A stretch of DNA of 64,000 nucleotides from Portunus trituberculatus (GCF_017591435.1 NC_059287.1:16822634-16886633); one strand, 5' to 3'. Shown: positions 46,871-62,970, counted from the stretch's first letter. A program made the numbers and translations. The notes: generated from the letters alone by a model not told the origin.

Positions 46871-46961
46871 GGGGGAAATGATGGTATGATAGTAACAATA
46901 ATAATTAATCATAGTACTAATCTATTCTTGTTATGATAATAATAGTAACAGTTGATTTGTA

Positions 46962-47167
46962 CATTACTATTATGATGCATTTTTACCTTGTGGTTTGGTG
47001 CGATTAGACGATTTTATTGACATTAGGAAGGGTCAATGGAGGTCAGAAGAGTAATGGCCACAGTCTTCAGTATTTTAATCCCCCCCATAAGATTCCCAAG
47101 TTGTATTAAACCACGATATAGAAAGCTGAGTGGATATGAAAACATGTCATGATACTGTAGAGGTTAA
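46962..47167 (+). mobile_element. TTAA MITE, copy 8, decayed 5' end
   Basis: Recognised from ATTTTTACCTTGTGGTTTGG, CGATTAGACGATTTTATTGA, GAAGGGTCAATGGAGGTCAG and the end ATACTGTAGAGGTTAA. The 5' terminus is not recognisable as TTAACCC. Confidence 0.8.
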
Positions 47168-47277
47168 TGATAATCTTCTTTCCCTTCAGGTTCTTACTTT
47201 GGCATGAGGAACAGTGTCACATGAACGAGTGTTTAACCATTTGCCATCGTTATGCCTCTCTACTGAAGCCTCCAAGA

Positions 47278-48010
47278 CCATGTAAGTGCCTAGTTTCTTG
47301 TTCTCACTTTCCTTCTTACCTCGCCCTCCTCTCCATCTTCTCTCCTTGTGCATTATTCCCGCCCAGTTTCTCAGTGATCTTTGTCTTTGTGTGTTGTACG
47401 GTTCCTCTCAGCCTCCCAGTATCCATGTAAGTGTCTATTTTTTCATCCTTCGTTCTCCTTCTTTCCTGTCCTTCTTCTCCCTCGTCTCTCTTTGCTTATT
47501 ATTCCTGCCTAGTTTCTCAGTGCTCCTTCTCTTCACATGTTGTATGGTTCCTCCCAGCCTCCCAGTAACCGATAATTCTTGCTCTTCTTTCTTCTCCAAG
47601 TGTATTTTCCATCCCAGATTCCCGGTTTCCTTTCTCTTTTCTTCCCGTCAATACTGGGACACATTTTACTTTTAGATTTGTGTACGATTAGATTATTTTA
47701 TTTACATTGGGAAGGGTCTTTGGAGGTCTGAGGATTAGTGGTCACAGTTTTCGCTATTTTGATCTCCCACATAAGTTTCTGAAGCTGTATGAATTCATCA
47801 AATAGTAACCAGAATGAATATGAAAAAGCGTCATGGTACTGAAAGGGTTAATGCTTCTTTTCATCTTCCAGTGCAATTTCCCAGTTTTTCTTCCGCTATT
47901 CTTGTATTCTTTCTTCTTTCTCCTCTCCAGTTCAGTGTCCCAGTATGTAGTCTTGTATCCCAGTATTCCTTCTCTTTCTATCCACTCCTCTCCCAGTGCA
48001 AAGTCCCTCC
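47278..48010. repeat. Pyrimidine-rich tandem repeat, ~147-bp unit, split by a MITE
   Basis: CCATGTAAGTGYCTA at 47,278 and 47,425 starts two units that continue with TTATTCCYGCCYAGTTTCTC, AGTGMTC and GGTTCCTCYCAGCCTCCCAG. A partial third unit is cut by a TTAA MITE (47,643-47,851), after which related CCCAGT-rich sequence resumes (47,852-48,010). Each unit carries a splice-donor-like GTAAGT, which could mislead gene finders. Confidence 0.75.
47643..47851 (+). mobile_element. TTAA MITE, copy 9
   Basis: Starts TCCCGTCAATACTGGGACAC (the left TTAA is degraded) and ends GTACTGAAAGGGTTAA, the cleanest right terminus in the window. Lies within the 147-bp repeat above. Confidence 0.85.
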
Positions 48011-48014
48011 CAGG

Positions 48015-48023
48015 TATATAAAG
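48015..48023 (+). promoter_or_regulatory. TATA-box candidate TATATAAAG
   Basis: TATATAAAG, followed 25-35 bp downstream by pyrimidine-rich sequence and, at about 48,090, TATTAAG|GTAAATG, a donor-like junction. This would fit a TATA promoter with a short untranslated first exon, but no start codon, downstream exon or clear initiator is visible. Confidence 0.2.
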
Positions 48024-48110
48024 GTGTTGTCCCACTGCTTACCCGCTTCTACCTGCTCGTACCTGTTCCCGCCGCCACGCCCAGCTATTAAGGTAAATGG
48101 CAATTATTTA

Positions 48111-49720
48111 AGGTGTATTTATGTATTTCCATTACCTGTATTTCCTGTATAATCTGTGCCTTGAGGGAGATCCAGTGGTATACTTGTTTTCTTTTATCTT
48201 TTGTACCTTGTTGTGTCTAATCAGCAATTAACAGGTGGCTTGAGTGCTTACCTTTTCCCTCTTATTTTTTTTTTATATAGCTAGAAAATCATGTAATCTT
48301 GGAACGAGAAGACAAAACCGTATTGAAATGTATCTAAATATTTCGTGTGGTTTCAAATTTATGTCCTATGTTGCCAAGATTGAGCCTATGAATATTTGGT
48401 AGGCCTACTTCTCATACTTTATCGTGATAGGTTCATCCTCTTCCCTCCTCCTCCTCCTCCTCTTCCTTCTCCTCGCACACTGTTTCGTAATGTCTCGCTG
48501 GGAACAAGATAACACGCTCACTCGTCTTGATTTCCTGCCCTCCCTCCCTACACTGTGTCCCTTCCTCATCATTCACTTCACATTTCCATTCCATACACAT
48601 ATACACACATTATTCCCTCCCTGTCTCGCACACTTCATCCTTCCTTCATTCCGTGCTCTTAACCTCCCCTCTCATGCCCTTCCTTCGCTTTTCTATATTT
48701 CTCTCTCTCTCATAAATACATGTTCCTTCGCTTCACCTCCTCCATACGTCTCACTTGTCTTTCTCATAACCTTATCTTCTTGTCTCCTTCCCTTCCTTCC
48801 TTTGTTTCCTTTTAGTGTTCAGTTCTTCCTTCCTATCTTTCCGCTTATTATATTTCTTCTCTACATTTATCTTTCGTTTGGACACACCACACTTCATTTC
48901 ATCTTCCTTCCTTATCATCCTCTCCTTCTACTTTAAACATCCCTTCCATTTACTTATCCTTACCTCTACCTTTCCTTATCCTCCCATTCCTTCTCTCTCT
49001 CTTTCTCCTCCTACACCCAATCCCTTCCATACAGTGAATTCCCGCCCGTATCCCTCCTTCATTTCACCCTCCGGCCCTCACTCCACCCTCAGTCTTCCCT
49101 CCCCTGCCTCCCATCCTCCCAGATTACCTTGTCTGCCCAGGATCCGCGCGTCAAGCTGTCCAGACTAATCAGGTTCGGGATTTGCCGAGAGAAATTCATG
49201 TGTGTGAGCGTGTCAAGAGTAAGAGGAAGGTGAGAGTGGAGAGGCAAGCAAGCAGGGAGGCAGGCAGGCATGAAGGAAGGAAGGAAATGAGAGTAGTAGC
49301 ATCGCAGGTTGGTGGGGAAGCAACACGAAGGCTACGGAAGGGACGAAAATGGTGATAGGGAAGATAGAAAGAAGGAAAGAAAGTCATAAATGTTGAAAGA
49401 AAAGAAAGGAAGGAAAGAAGGAAATGAGAATAGCAGGCTGGTTTGGAAAAAGGAAGATTACATATGGGAAGAAAGAGATAACAGGAAGGAAAGAAAGGTA
49501 GGAAGGAACAAAGGAAGGAAGGAAGAAGAGTAACAAGTTGGTAGAAAGGTAAGAAGGAAAGCAAGCTGGTTAGGAAATAGGAAAAGTTGAGAAAAAAGGA
49601 AAAGAAAATGGATGCTAGTGAAATTATGCAGAAAGGAAGGGAGACGAGAAAATATAGGTTGAAAATAAGGAAAAAAACTAAAAGAAAAATGAAAAAATGG
49701 AGAAAATGTAGGAAGAAATA
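48111..49720. repeat. Low-complexity pyrimidine tract then purine tract
   Basis: 48,424-49,120 is CTTCC-rich; 49,200-49,720 is GGAAGGAA-rich. 48,111-48,420 and 49,121-49,200 are ordinary sequence. Frames of 107-177 codons follow the composition and have no domains. Confidence 0.8.
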
Positions 49721-49723
49721 TAA

Positions 49724-49727
49724 TAAC

Positions 49728-49772
<45 letters not shown>
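49724..49772. repeat. (AAT)n microsatellite
   Basis: AAT array of about 49 bp. Confidence 0.96.
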
Positions 49773-50033
49773 CAGCAACAATTAATTTTCTCACCACCCA
49801 CACAAGAAACGGTCTCAGTTCGACGTGAAAGACACTTTTGTTTGGGTCCTAAGCGTGGAGCGAGGGGGGGAGAGGGACAGGAGAGGAGGGTAGCTTCATT
49901 CATACTTTGGAGGCTGAGGGGGCTTGTGGGGAGGCTGTGGGTGGGGGGTGTGGTCTCCCTTCCCTTAGCTCCACACAGGCACGAGTCTTTACATGAGAGT
50001 TTACCTGTGGTCCCTTTAAGTTAGAGAGTTACA

Positions 50034-51005
<972 letters not shown>

Positions 51006-51010
<5 letters not shown>

Positions 51011-51587
51011 TAATTTGGAATCCCATCCCCGAAGCAGGTCTCTTATCGTTCAGTACTCCTACGTAAGAGATCCGGGAGTTTCGAAGCAGTATCCGAAGCA
51101 GTAAATTCCGAACCCGTATTGCGAGCCGGATTGTTGTAGCTAACGAGTGAATCTTTCCGGATATTTCTGTTATTCATCCGTTTAAATCAATATGTACGGC
51201 GCGAAAGTACGAGTTTGAAGGTTTTTTTTTCTCCATTTCCTTCTGAGTCTTAGAAAAAAAAAAGCTTTACTGGTTGAAATTTTGTCCCGAAAGGATCTAG
51301 ATTTTGTTCTCTATGGTGATCAGGTTCAAAATTAGATAGTTAGTTGTCTGTTGTTTCCATCATGTAAAAGATTCAGTAACATCGATAGATCGTCAAATTC
51401 AAATCAAAGGAACGTGCAATACTGAAAATCTCAAGATCGAATGAAAGATATAATAGTGGAAGAAATAAAGAATAATTACCTCGAAAATAAAATGAGATTG
51501 GCTTAATTTGTGGGTGAAAGTGTGCGTTTCATTTCTAGTTCAATAGTGGTCTTAAATCCTGCAATGTTTAGTGTTTTAGTAATATAA
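51006..51587. other. Unique-looking sequence
   Basis: Complex sequence without repeat match in the window. An internal AGCAGTATCCGAAGCAGTA short repeat near 51,085; no supportable gene. Confidence 0.5.
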
Positions 51588-51880
51588 ACCTAACCTAACT
51601 TAACCTAAACCAACCTAACCTAACCCAACCTTACCTAGCCTAACCTAACCTAACCTAACCTAACCCAACCCAACCTAACTCTATCTAAATCAACGTAACT
51701 CAACCAAGTTTAACCTAACCTAACCTAACCCAACCCAATCCAAACCAACATAACATGACCTAACCTAAAATATCCTAACCTAACCTCACCTCACCTCACC
51801 TCACCTCACCTCACCTCACCTAACTTAGCCTAGAATATCGTTACCTACCCTGACCTAACTAACCTCACCTGAGCGTACTT
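51588..51880 (-). repeat. CCTAA block (TTAGG on the minus strand), with (CCTCA)n
   Basis: CCTAACCTAACC runs with CCCAACC variants and a CCTCA array near 51,784-51,830. The strand is opposite to the blocks at 25, 39 and 44 kb. Confidence 0.9.
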
Positions 51881-52044
51881 CCAATTGGGTCACAGGTGCG
51901 GCAGAGAAGTATGCCAGGAAGCCACACTACCAATCACGTCTCTGCTCTTTACATTCTTGCGAGTATTTAGTGGCGAGACTGGGAAGCAAACTATGCAAAA
52001 ACTGATATTACATGCATTGAAAGCAAACAACCTACAGTTAGATC

Positions 52045-52336
<292 letters not shown>

Positions 52337-52449
52337 CGGGGGCGGGGATAGGGAGGAGAAAAACAAAATTAAACATTGCATTTTTCAACCATTCCAAAGT
52401 CATGTCATGAGTTTCAACAAAATTAAATGGAAGTTTTCAAAGTAATCAT

Positions 52450-52690
<241 letters not shown>

Positions 52691-52829
52691 CACTTGAGTT
52701 AATTACAGGTGACTTTGCATAATATTCAGGTATGCTGTTACAAATATTTAGGCGGGAAATTGAGTCCAGTGTGATTATCCTTACTGAGTGTTTTGAATGA
52801 CGCAATCTTGTTACTCAGCGAGGATAATG

Positions 52830-52830
<1 letters not shown>

Positions 52831-52913
<83 letters not shown>

Positions 52914-52962
52914 TATAGCGTTGTGAGAGCCGCCTGTACACTGCATTAGCAAAGTAACATGT

Positions 52963-53031
<69 letters not shown>
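52831..53031. repeat. Inverted pair (CT)40 ... (GA)33
   Basis: CT at 52,831-52,910 and GA at 52,966-53,031 with a 55-bp spacer; fully complementary arms. Confidence 0.98.
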
Positions 53032-53034
<3 letters not shown>

Positions 53035-53077
53035 TTCATTTTCTTTTATTCCCTCTTTATTTCACTTATTATTCATC

Positions 53078-53940
<863 letters not shown>

Positions 53941-54001
53941 TCCCTTTTTAATTATGTATGTATCTATTGATCTATCTGTCTTATATCAATTTACATCTGC
54001 T

Positions 54002-54002
<1 letters not shown>

Positions 54003-54072
<70 letters not shown>

Positions 54073-54085
54073 GTGTGTGTGTGTT
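54003..54085. repeat. (GT)n microsatellite
   Basis: GT array of about 80 bp with one AA interruption near 54,071. Confidence 0.97.
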
Positions 54086-54359
54086 TACCCTTGTCAGGCC
54101 GTCCATCTCTATTTCCAGTGTTTTCCATTACGTGACCAAAACATGAATGAAACACGACTCGTCCTGGCACATCCACAGAGTTGTTTTTGTCTCCTCGTCC
54201 TCCTCTTCTTCCTCTTCATTCTTCCTCTTTATTTTTTTTTCTTATTCCTGTTCCTTTTTATGCTTCTTGTTCATTATTCTTCATATCTTCTTATGTTGCT
54301 ACTTCATTCTTCACCTTTCCTCTCTTCTCTTCCTCTTCCACGTAATACTACATCCTACA

Positions 54360-54920
<561 letters not shown>

Positions 54921-54922
<2 letters not shown>

Positions 54923-55463
54923 ATACGTTTACCTATATTTTTCTTTGTGTTTTTATCGTATTACCTTATTTTTTCATAATTGTGTATGTGTATATTTGTG
55001 TCTTCCCCTTTATTTTTTACGTGAATATTCATAACCGTGAGTTTTTCCCCTTATCTTCCTCCTTCCTTAAAGTATAACACGGCAAGTCACACCTTTCTTG
55101 AACTTGTATTATGTAGTTCGCACGTTTTTTTTTTTTTTTTCTGCTTCATTCACCAATATTACATTTTTTTTAAGTGTATCATGGCAGGTTAGAACTCAAT
55201 GTGGTTCTTTATTTATTTATTTTTTATTCATTTTCTGTCTCCTTTTTTGGTGTAGGAAGAGGTTGTGGTCACGATATCCACCAATCATCGCACTCTGTTC
55301 AAATCGCAGTGTTCCTCTTCTCGTTTTCACTTCCCTGGTGTTCCTAATCTGTCCTGTGTCCTCCAAGAACCATCACTGCGACACACATTCCCATTCCATC
55401 CATATTCAATTCTCAATCTTCGCCTTCCTTTCATTTATTCCTGGACTGTTTTTTTTTTTCCTA
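54921..55463. other. T-rich sequence, nothing recognised
   Basis: Ordinary T-rich sequence. A 183-codon plus-strand frame (55,098-55,649) runs from here into the GT array and shows no domain; I do not call it. Confidence 0.5.
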
Positions 55464-55476
55464 GTGTGTGTGTGTG

Positions 55477-55535
<59 letters not shown>

Positions 55536-55642
55536 TGTGTGTTTCGTGTTCAAAGTGTGTGTTTCTTCCTCGATTCTCTTCTGTTTGTCTACTTTATTGA
55601 GTTTTTTTTTTATGTGTGTGTTTTTATTCTAGTATTGATAGT

Positions 55643-55679
<37 letters not shown>

Positions 55680-55720
55680 CAGCAGTAGTTTAGTAGTAGT
55701 AGTAGTAGTAGTAGTAATAA

Positions 55721-55789
<69 letters not shown>

Positions 55790-55806
55790 CAGTAGTAGTA
55801 GTAGTA
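55464..55806. repeat. (GT)n and (GTA)n arrays
   Basis: GT at 55,464-55,533 and GTA at 55,646-55,806 with AGC and TTAG interruptions. Confidence 0.97.
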
Positions 55807-55876
55807 AAGTTAGTATCATTAGTATAAACTTCAGTAGAATAGCACCAATGATATTCGTGTGTGTTTATTTTCTCAT

Positions 55877-55879
<3 letters not shown>

Positions 55880-55938
<59 letters not shown>

Positions 55939-55995
55939 CGTCGTAGTCTGCTCAGTGCGTTTTTGGGGTGATATTTTGCGGAAGGGAATTATTTA

Positions 55996-56092
<97 letters not shown>

Positions 56093-56116
56093 CACAATCC
56101 TTGTTACATTGTTCAA

Positions 56117-56172
<56 letters not shown>

Positions 56173-56230
56173 TCCATCCACATTACTTAAGCTAGCTCTC
56201 TTCACTTACATCTGTACGTAATACCACTCC

Positions 56231-56298
<68 letters not shown>
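55880..56298. repeat. Three (CT)n arrays and one (GT)n array
   Basis: CT at 55,880-55,936, CT at 55,999-56,089, GT at 56,119-56,171 and CT at 56,234-56,298. Confidence 0.97.
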
Positions 56299-56303
<5 letters not shown>

Positions 56304-56451
56304 CCCTTATCTTTCTTCTCTCGTATCTCCTCTTCTTGCAGCTTGTATTATCTTAACATGTTCGTAAATGCTCTTATATTTAGTATTTCTTCCACTGTTA
56401 CACAAAATACACTGTAAAATTCAGACAAGGAAGTTAGAAAAGTGAGTGGGC

Positions 56452-56560
56452 AACCTAACCTAACCCAACTTAACGTAACCTAATTTATCTTAACCTACCT
56501 AACCTAACTTAACTTAAGCTAACTTAAACTAACCTAACCTAACCTAACCTAACCTAACCA
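56452..56560 (-). repeat. CCTAA block 2 (TTAGG on the minus strand)
   Basis: CCTAACCTAACC and AACTTAACTTAAGC repeats, same orientation as the 51.6-kb block. A short CT array (56,646-56,664) then precedes the retrotransposon. Confidence 0.88.
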
Positions 56561-56752
56561 AGCATCCTACACACGTCAATTAGCAGGTATTTCACACACC
56601 TGATCTAATTACATGCATACTTATCCTTCATGCCCTCTCCCTCCCCTCTCTCTCTCTCTCTCTCTTGGTTGTAATGCTCAGTTGGTCTCATTGGGTTAAT
56701 AATTCTAGTACTCTTACGTGTTTGCCCGGTGCTTACTTGAGTTTACCTGTGC

Positions 56753-57690
56753 TCACCTGGTCTTTGGTTGTACGTCTCTGCGGTGTTCCAGTGAATCAAG
56801 GGGACGCTCAGGCTCTGGGTGAGGTGGTAGTGCAGCATCTACTAGCCGTATGGCGCGGCGTTGGATGCTGTCCAGTCTCCTTCTGTGTGTGGCGGCACAG
56901 GACATCCAGAGAGCTGCGTATTCAAGGTGGGGCCGCACCTGTGCCTTGTACAGCAGCAGTCTCCCTTCCTGTCGAGGAAACTGGCGATCCTTCTGAGAGC
57001 GGAGATCCTGTGAGAGGCTTTCTTGGCAATGGTTTTGACATGCCTGTCAAACCTCAGCCCTCGATCCACCTCCACTCCAAGTATCTTGACGTCATCTTGG
57101 AGTGGGAGAGCAGCAGCGCCAAAGACAACTTTCCTGCCATTGCTGCCATGGCGGCTGGGGACCGAGAGACAACCATTGCTTGTGTCTTCTCCGGCGCGAA
57201 TGTCACTTGCCAGCGAGCACCCCACTCCTTTATCACTCGTAGCTGCTGATTGATGGCCTCAGCAGCCCGCCCACTGTCCTGGCGTGGATAGGTATAGGAG
57301 AGGGTGCAGTCATCAGCATAGGCCATGACTCCTGGCAGTAGCTGGAGAAGATCATCCACGTAGATATTCCACAGGAGTGGGCCAAGAATTGAACCCTGTG
57401 GCACTGATGCCTCCACAGGCAGGGACTCAGATGTTTGCCCGTTGACAACCACCTTGAGGCTTCTGTCCTGCAGGTAATTTCCCAGCAATGCCATACTTTA
57501 TCAAAAGCTCCTGCTATGTCCAAAGCAACCACTATAGTGTCCTTGCCGTCGTCGAGGGCGTCCTGCCAATGCCTGGTGAGAAGCATCATTAGGTCGGAGG
57601 TTGACCTTCCAGGTCTGAACCCAAACTGTTGGTCTGAGTGGACAGGTTTTCCTTGGTGAGGTTCAGCTACGATATGCCTCTTCAAACTCT
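56753..57690 (-). pseudogene. Reverse transcriptase domain, frameshifted and internally deleted
   Basis: Motifs in order on the minus strand: FGFRPGRSTSDL (about 57,600-57,626), ALDIAGAFDKVWH (ends near 57,490), PQGSILGPLLWNIYVDDLL, the catalytic AYADDCTL (YADD at 57,309-57,320), a KTQAM segment, ILGVEVDRGLRFDRHV and RPHLEYAALW. Both catalytic Asp residues are present, but a frame change with loss of roughly 20-25 residues follows KVWH, and further shifts fall near 57,125 and 56,950. The N-terminal fingers expected between the linker and FGFRPGRS are largely missing. Family: group I/Jockey non-LTR RT. Confidence 0.9.
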
Positions 57691-58016
57691 TGACTGATAG
57701 AGAGCTGAGACCTGCTGATGCGTCACCTCCACCATGGTGTTCAAGTGGCTGGATTCCCGACCTTCATTTTTCCAGCAAACAAGGAAGCCAGCAACTGTGC
57801 CCTCTCCTTACTGCTGGTGGCGACAGACCGTCCTGCTTGCTGAGGGAGGGATGGATTCTTGGTGGCCAGTTCCTTGTTTGTCCTTAACAAGAGACCACCA
57901 AGTTTTGTTTCCTACGCCAGTGCCACACAGTTTCCGGCGCAGGCTTTCCTCCCACTTTTTAAGGCCCACTTGCTGGTTACCACCATCCTCCTGCATGCAG
58001 CCCTGTGCAGGTCCTT

Positions 58017-58018
<2 letters not shown>
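56760..58018 (-). mobile_element. Jockey-type non-LTR retrotransposon remnant, truncated at both ends
   Basis: About 1.26 kb on the minus strand with the order linker, reverse transcriptase, C-terminal region. The linker (57,808-57,996) contains GLKKWEESLRRKLCG and TWWSLVKDKQG, like the segment before the RT domain of Jockey-group ORF2 proteins. The endonuclease is absent: the element starts at a CT array (58,019 onward). The 3' end stops soon after the C-terminal RRDV-like motif, with no poly-A tail. The linker, the three RT segments and the C-terminal region lie in successively shifted frames (four frame changes), so it is a dead copy. Confidence 0.9.
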
Positions 58019-58083
<65 letters not shown>

Positions 58084-58143
58084 GTGCCAGGAATTCTTCT
58101 TTTGTCGTTCTAATCATTCAGCGAAGGTCACTTAGCAAATTGG

Positions 58144-58220
<77 letters not shown>

Positions 58221-58332
58221 AGTGTCTATAAATCAAAACATTATACATTTCCTGTTTACAGCCGTTGTAGTAAACACGTGCTCTACATTTTTATACATTC
58301 AAATATGTAAACAACTTTTTCCATGTTCAAAA

Positions 58333-58428
<96 letters not shown>

Positions 58429-58631
58429 AGTTGTCGTTTTCCTACATTTCCTTCTCTTTTTATTTTTCTTCTTTTTCTTTTGTAGTTCCTGTTTAGTTAT
58501 GTTTTTCCTCTTCATTCTTCCTTTTCCTTATTCTCTTTCTTGTTTTTTTCTTATTCTTCATGTACTATTTTACTTTTTATATCTTCTTAGTTCTTAAACC
58601 TCTCGCTCTCGCTCTCGCTCTCGCTCTCGCT
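58019..58631. repeat. (CT)n, (GT)n, (CT)n and (CTCTCG)n arrays
   Basis: CT at 58,019-58,081, GT at 58,147-58,219, CT at 58,336-58,428 and CTCTCG hexamers at about 58,601-58,631. Confidence 0.97.
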
Positions 58632-58731
58632 CCCTCTCTTTCTATCTCTCGTGCACGTGAAAAATATAAACACGGGTCGCAACGCTGGCACGTGTGTGTA
58701 GGTACGTGTGTGGTGCTGTTTGTGCGCTTAT

Positions 58732-58767
58732 GCCTTCACGTTCACATATAAGTAGGAACGTGAAGGC
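58732..58767. other. Perfect 12-bp inverted repeat (hairpin)
   Basis: GCCTTCACGTTC (58,732-58,743) and GAACGTGAAGGC (58,756-58,767) are exact reverse complements with a 12-base loop. It is not made of microsatellite sequence. Too short for a typical miRNA precursor; may be a palindrome remnant. Confidence 0.75.
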
Positions 58768-59799
<1,032 letters not shown>

Positions 59800-59801
<2 letters not shown>

Positions 59802-60021
59802 ACCTTATCAACATCACTTTTCCACTCACGTAAAGAGAAAAAAAAAATAATCATTCATTTTGCAACGCTGGCTTCATATTTTGCAAGTAAGGGAAACTGG
59901 GCATTTTTTTATGTGTTTCAGGTGACCACTTGTTATCGTTCACCTGGGCCAGCTCGCTTATTACTCTGTAAGCAATAAAGGATAACAGATATAGGTCTCA
60001 TTTTTCGATGGGAGAAGAGAT

Positions 60022-60057
<36 letters not shown>

Positions 60058-60495
60058 AGGAAGGAAAGTGGAGATAGAGGAGGAGAGAGGTTAGAGAAAA
60101 GAGAAGAAAGGGAAAGAGAACAGGAAGAAGAAAAGAGGATAGGGAAATGAGAAAGTTAGGATGGATGGAGGAGAAAGAAGGGAGAGAGGGGAGAGAGGAG
60201 AGAGAGAAGAAGGGAGAGAGGAAAGGATAGAGAAAAGATGAAAAAGGGGAGAGGAAAGAAAGAGGAAGAGGATAGAGAAATAAGGAGAGGGAAAAAAACG
60301 AGGGAAAGAGAATAGAGAAGATAGAAGAAAGGGGGAGCGGAGAGAAAGAAAGGAGAGAGGATAGAGAAATGAGAAAGTGAAGGCTGGATGGATGAATAGG
60401 AAGAGATAGGAAAGAGGAGAGAGAGAAAAGTAGGGAGAGAGGATACCAAAAAAGAGAAAGGAAGAATGGGAGAGAGAGATAGAATAATACTTCCC

Positions 60496-60582
<87 letters not shown>
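59800..60582. repeat. Purine-rich degenerate tract ending in (GA)n
   Basis: 59,800-60,025 is ordinary. From 60,026 it is GGAGAGA-rich, with GAGGATAGAGAAATGAGAAA-like blocks near 60,134, 60,266 and 60,357; GA at 60,498-60,582. A 242-codon minus-strand frame is its complement. Confidence 0.9.
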
Positions 60583-60586
<4 letters not shown>

Positions 60587-60826
60587 AGTAGTAGAAAAAA
60601 TGTTACTGTTTTACTGTGCATATTGAAGTGTAAGAACAATGAGAGAGAAATAGAGAGGGAAAAAAAAAGAAAAAAACGAAAGAAATTGAAGCCTTCGTGT
60701 TGAATAAAAAAAAAAAAAGGAAAGAAGGAGAACGAAAAGATAAAAAAATATAAAAGAATTGGAACACGAAATGATAAAGAAATAGAAATAAAATGAAACT
60801 GGAAAGAAAAAGCAAACAATGATGTA

Positions 60827-60830
<4 letters not shown>

Positions 60831-60887
<57 letters not shown>

Positions 60888-60941
60888 AAAAAAAAAGAAC
60901 AAGTGGATGAAAAAAAAGAAAACATGGAGGAGAACACATAC

Positions 60942-61004
<63 letters not shown>

Positions 61005-61215
61005 AGGAAGGAAGGAAAGGAAAGGTGTCCGCGGAAAATTGGACCTTGCGATACAGGCGTAGTATTGGGCTATAAATGTCACACTTTCACCCTTGGGCAC
61101 ATCCCTCACATCTCCCCCCCCTTCTCCTCTCACCCCCCTTCCCTCCCTCCCCTCCCATTACTCCTTCCTCCTCCCTCCCTCTCCATTCACCTCTCCTCAC
61201 CTTTCCAGGCATCCA

Positions 61216-61287
<72 letters not shown>
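60831..61287. repeat. Two (GA)n arrays and one (CT)n array
   Basis: GA at 60,831-60,885 and 60,943-61,001; CT at 61,218-61,287. The GA and CT arms are complementary. The interval between is ordinary then C-rich. Confidence 0.96.
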
Positions 61288-61291
<4 letters not shown>

Positions 61292-62019
61292 TCTTTTTTC
61301 ATCTACTTTTATTATTTTTCTTATTTCTATCATTCTTTTCTTACTTTTCTTCAGTTTCCTCTTTTTTTCCTCTTGTCTTCTTTTTTTTCCTTTCTTCCTT
61401 TATTTCCTTCCTCAAACTTGTGTGTTTCGGAAATTCTTGTGGTTTTTATGTGTTTTTGTTTTATTTTCTTTCCTTCCTTCATTCCTTTGTTTTTTTTTTT
61501 CTCTTCCTTGCTTTGTCTTATTATTTATTTTGTGCGTTAATATTTGTGATTAGATTAGATTTTTTTGTGTTACTACTACTACTACTACTACCACCACCAC
61601 CACCACCACCACCACCACCACCACCACCACTACATGTTCTTACTTAATCACATAGTTCTTCTCTTCTTTCCCCTCTCTCTCTCTCTCTCCTTTCCCCTCT
61701 CTCCATCTCCCTGTGCACATCCTTCCCATCTCTCCCTCTCATATTCTTCCCCTTAGATCACTGCTAATTCTTATGACAAATAGCACATGAGCCACAAAAA
61801 AAAAAAAGTTAGCAAGCTTTACCCTATTTGCATTGTACATATGTTAGTTGTAGTTTTCCTCTCGTGAAATGGCTTGTCACGTTTTCATTCGTCATTGCTT
61901 CAGAGGACTATTGTTTTGTACATTTGTCTAGCCTTGAGCGAGGGTAAGTTGAATTATGGGTACGTACGTGTTGGCTGGTGGATGGATGGGTGGGTGTGGG
62001 GAGGAAGGATGGAGGATGA
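61288..62019. repeat. T-rich sequence with (CTA)n(CAC)n
   Basis: CTA/CAC at 61,570-61,630. The remainder is T-rich or ordinary, with no supportable gene. Confidence 0.75.
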
Positions 62020-62192
62020 GAAGTGTGTGTGTGTGTGTTTGTGTGTGTGTATGTGTGTGTGTGTGTTAAAAAAGGGACGGTTTTTTTGTGGGTTTTTGTG
62101 GGTTTTTGTGGGTGTTTGTTGGCGTTGTGGCAGTGGTTGTTGGTGTTTATTGTTGTTATTAAGCATCATTATCATCATTACCATAATCACCC

Positions 62193-62287
<95 letters not shown>
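62020..62287. repeat. GT-rich, GGGTTTTTGT repeat, (CT)n
   Basis: GT-rich 62,020-62,066, four GTGGGTTTTT units near 62,087-62,116, and CT at 62,195-62,287. Confidence 0.93.
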
Positions 62288-62291
<4 letters not shown>

Positions 62292-62476
62292 TTGTATGAA
62301 ATAATTCCTCGTGTTTGCCCATTAGCACCTTTCATTTTCTATACGCACACACGTTGGCGCGAGTCCCCCCTGAGATGGCGACGTGAGGAAAGAAAATGGG
62401 AAGAAAATGGAAGAATCGTGTCCCTCAAGTCTCGGGGGGCGTGCTGGAGATAATGTTTACTTCAAGTCACGCTTCC

Positions 62477-62970
<494 letters not shown>

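Noticed and set aside
55098..55649. 183-codon plus-strand frame
   Set aside because: T-rich and GT-array sequence; cysteine/valine/phenylalanine-rich, no domain, ends inside low-complexity DNA.
57435..57659. Plus-strand frames over the retrotransposon
   Set aside because: Antisense shadows of the minus-strand RT frames.
58601..58631. CTCTCG hexamers as a GAGA-factor site
   Set aside because: A short hexamer variant of the surrounding CT microsatellites; no independent evidence of regulation.
60091..60819. 242-codon minus-strand frame resembling a hydrophobic protein
   Set aside because: Complement of a purine-rich tract plus a GA array; composition is F, L, S and P only, with no domain.
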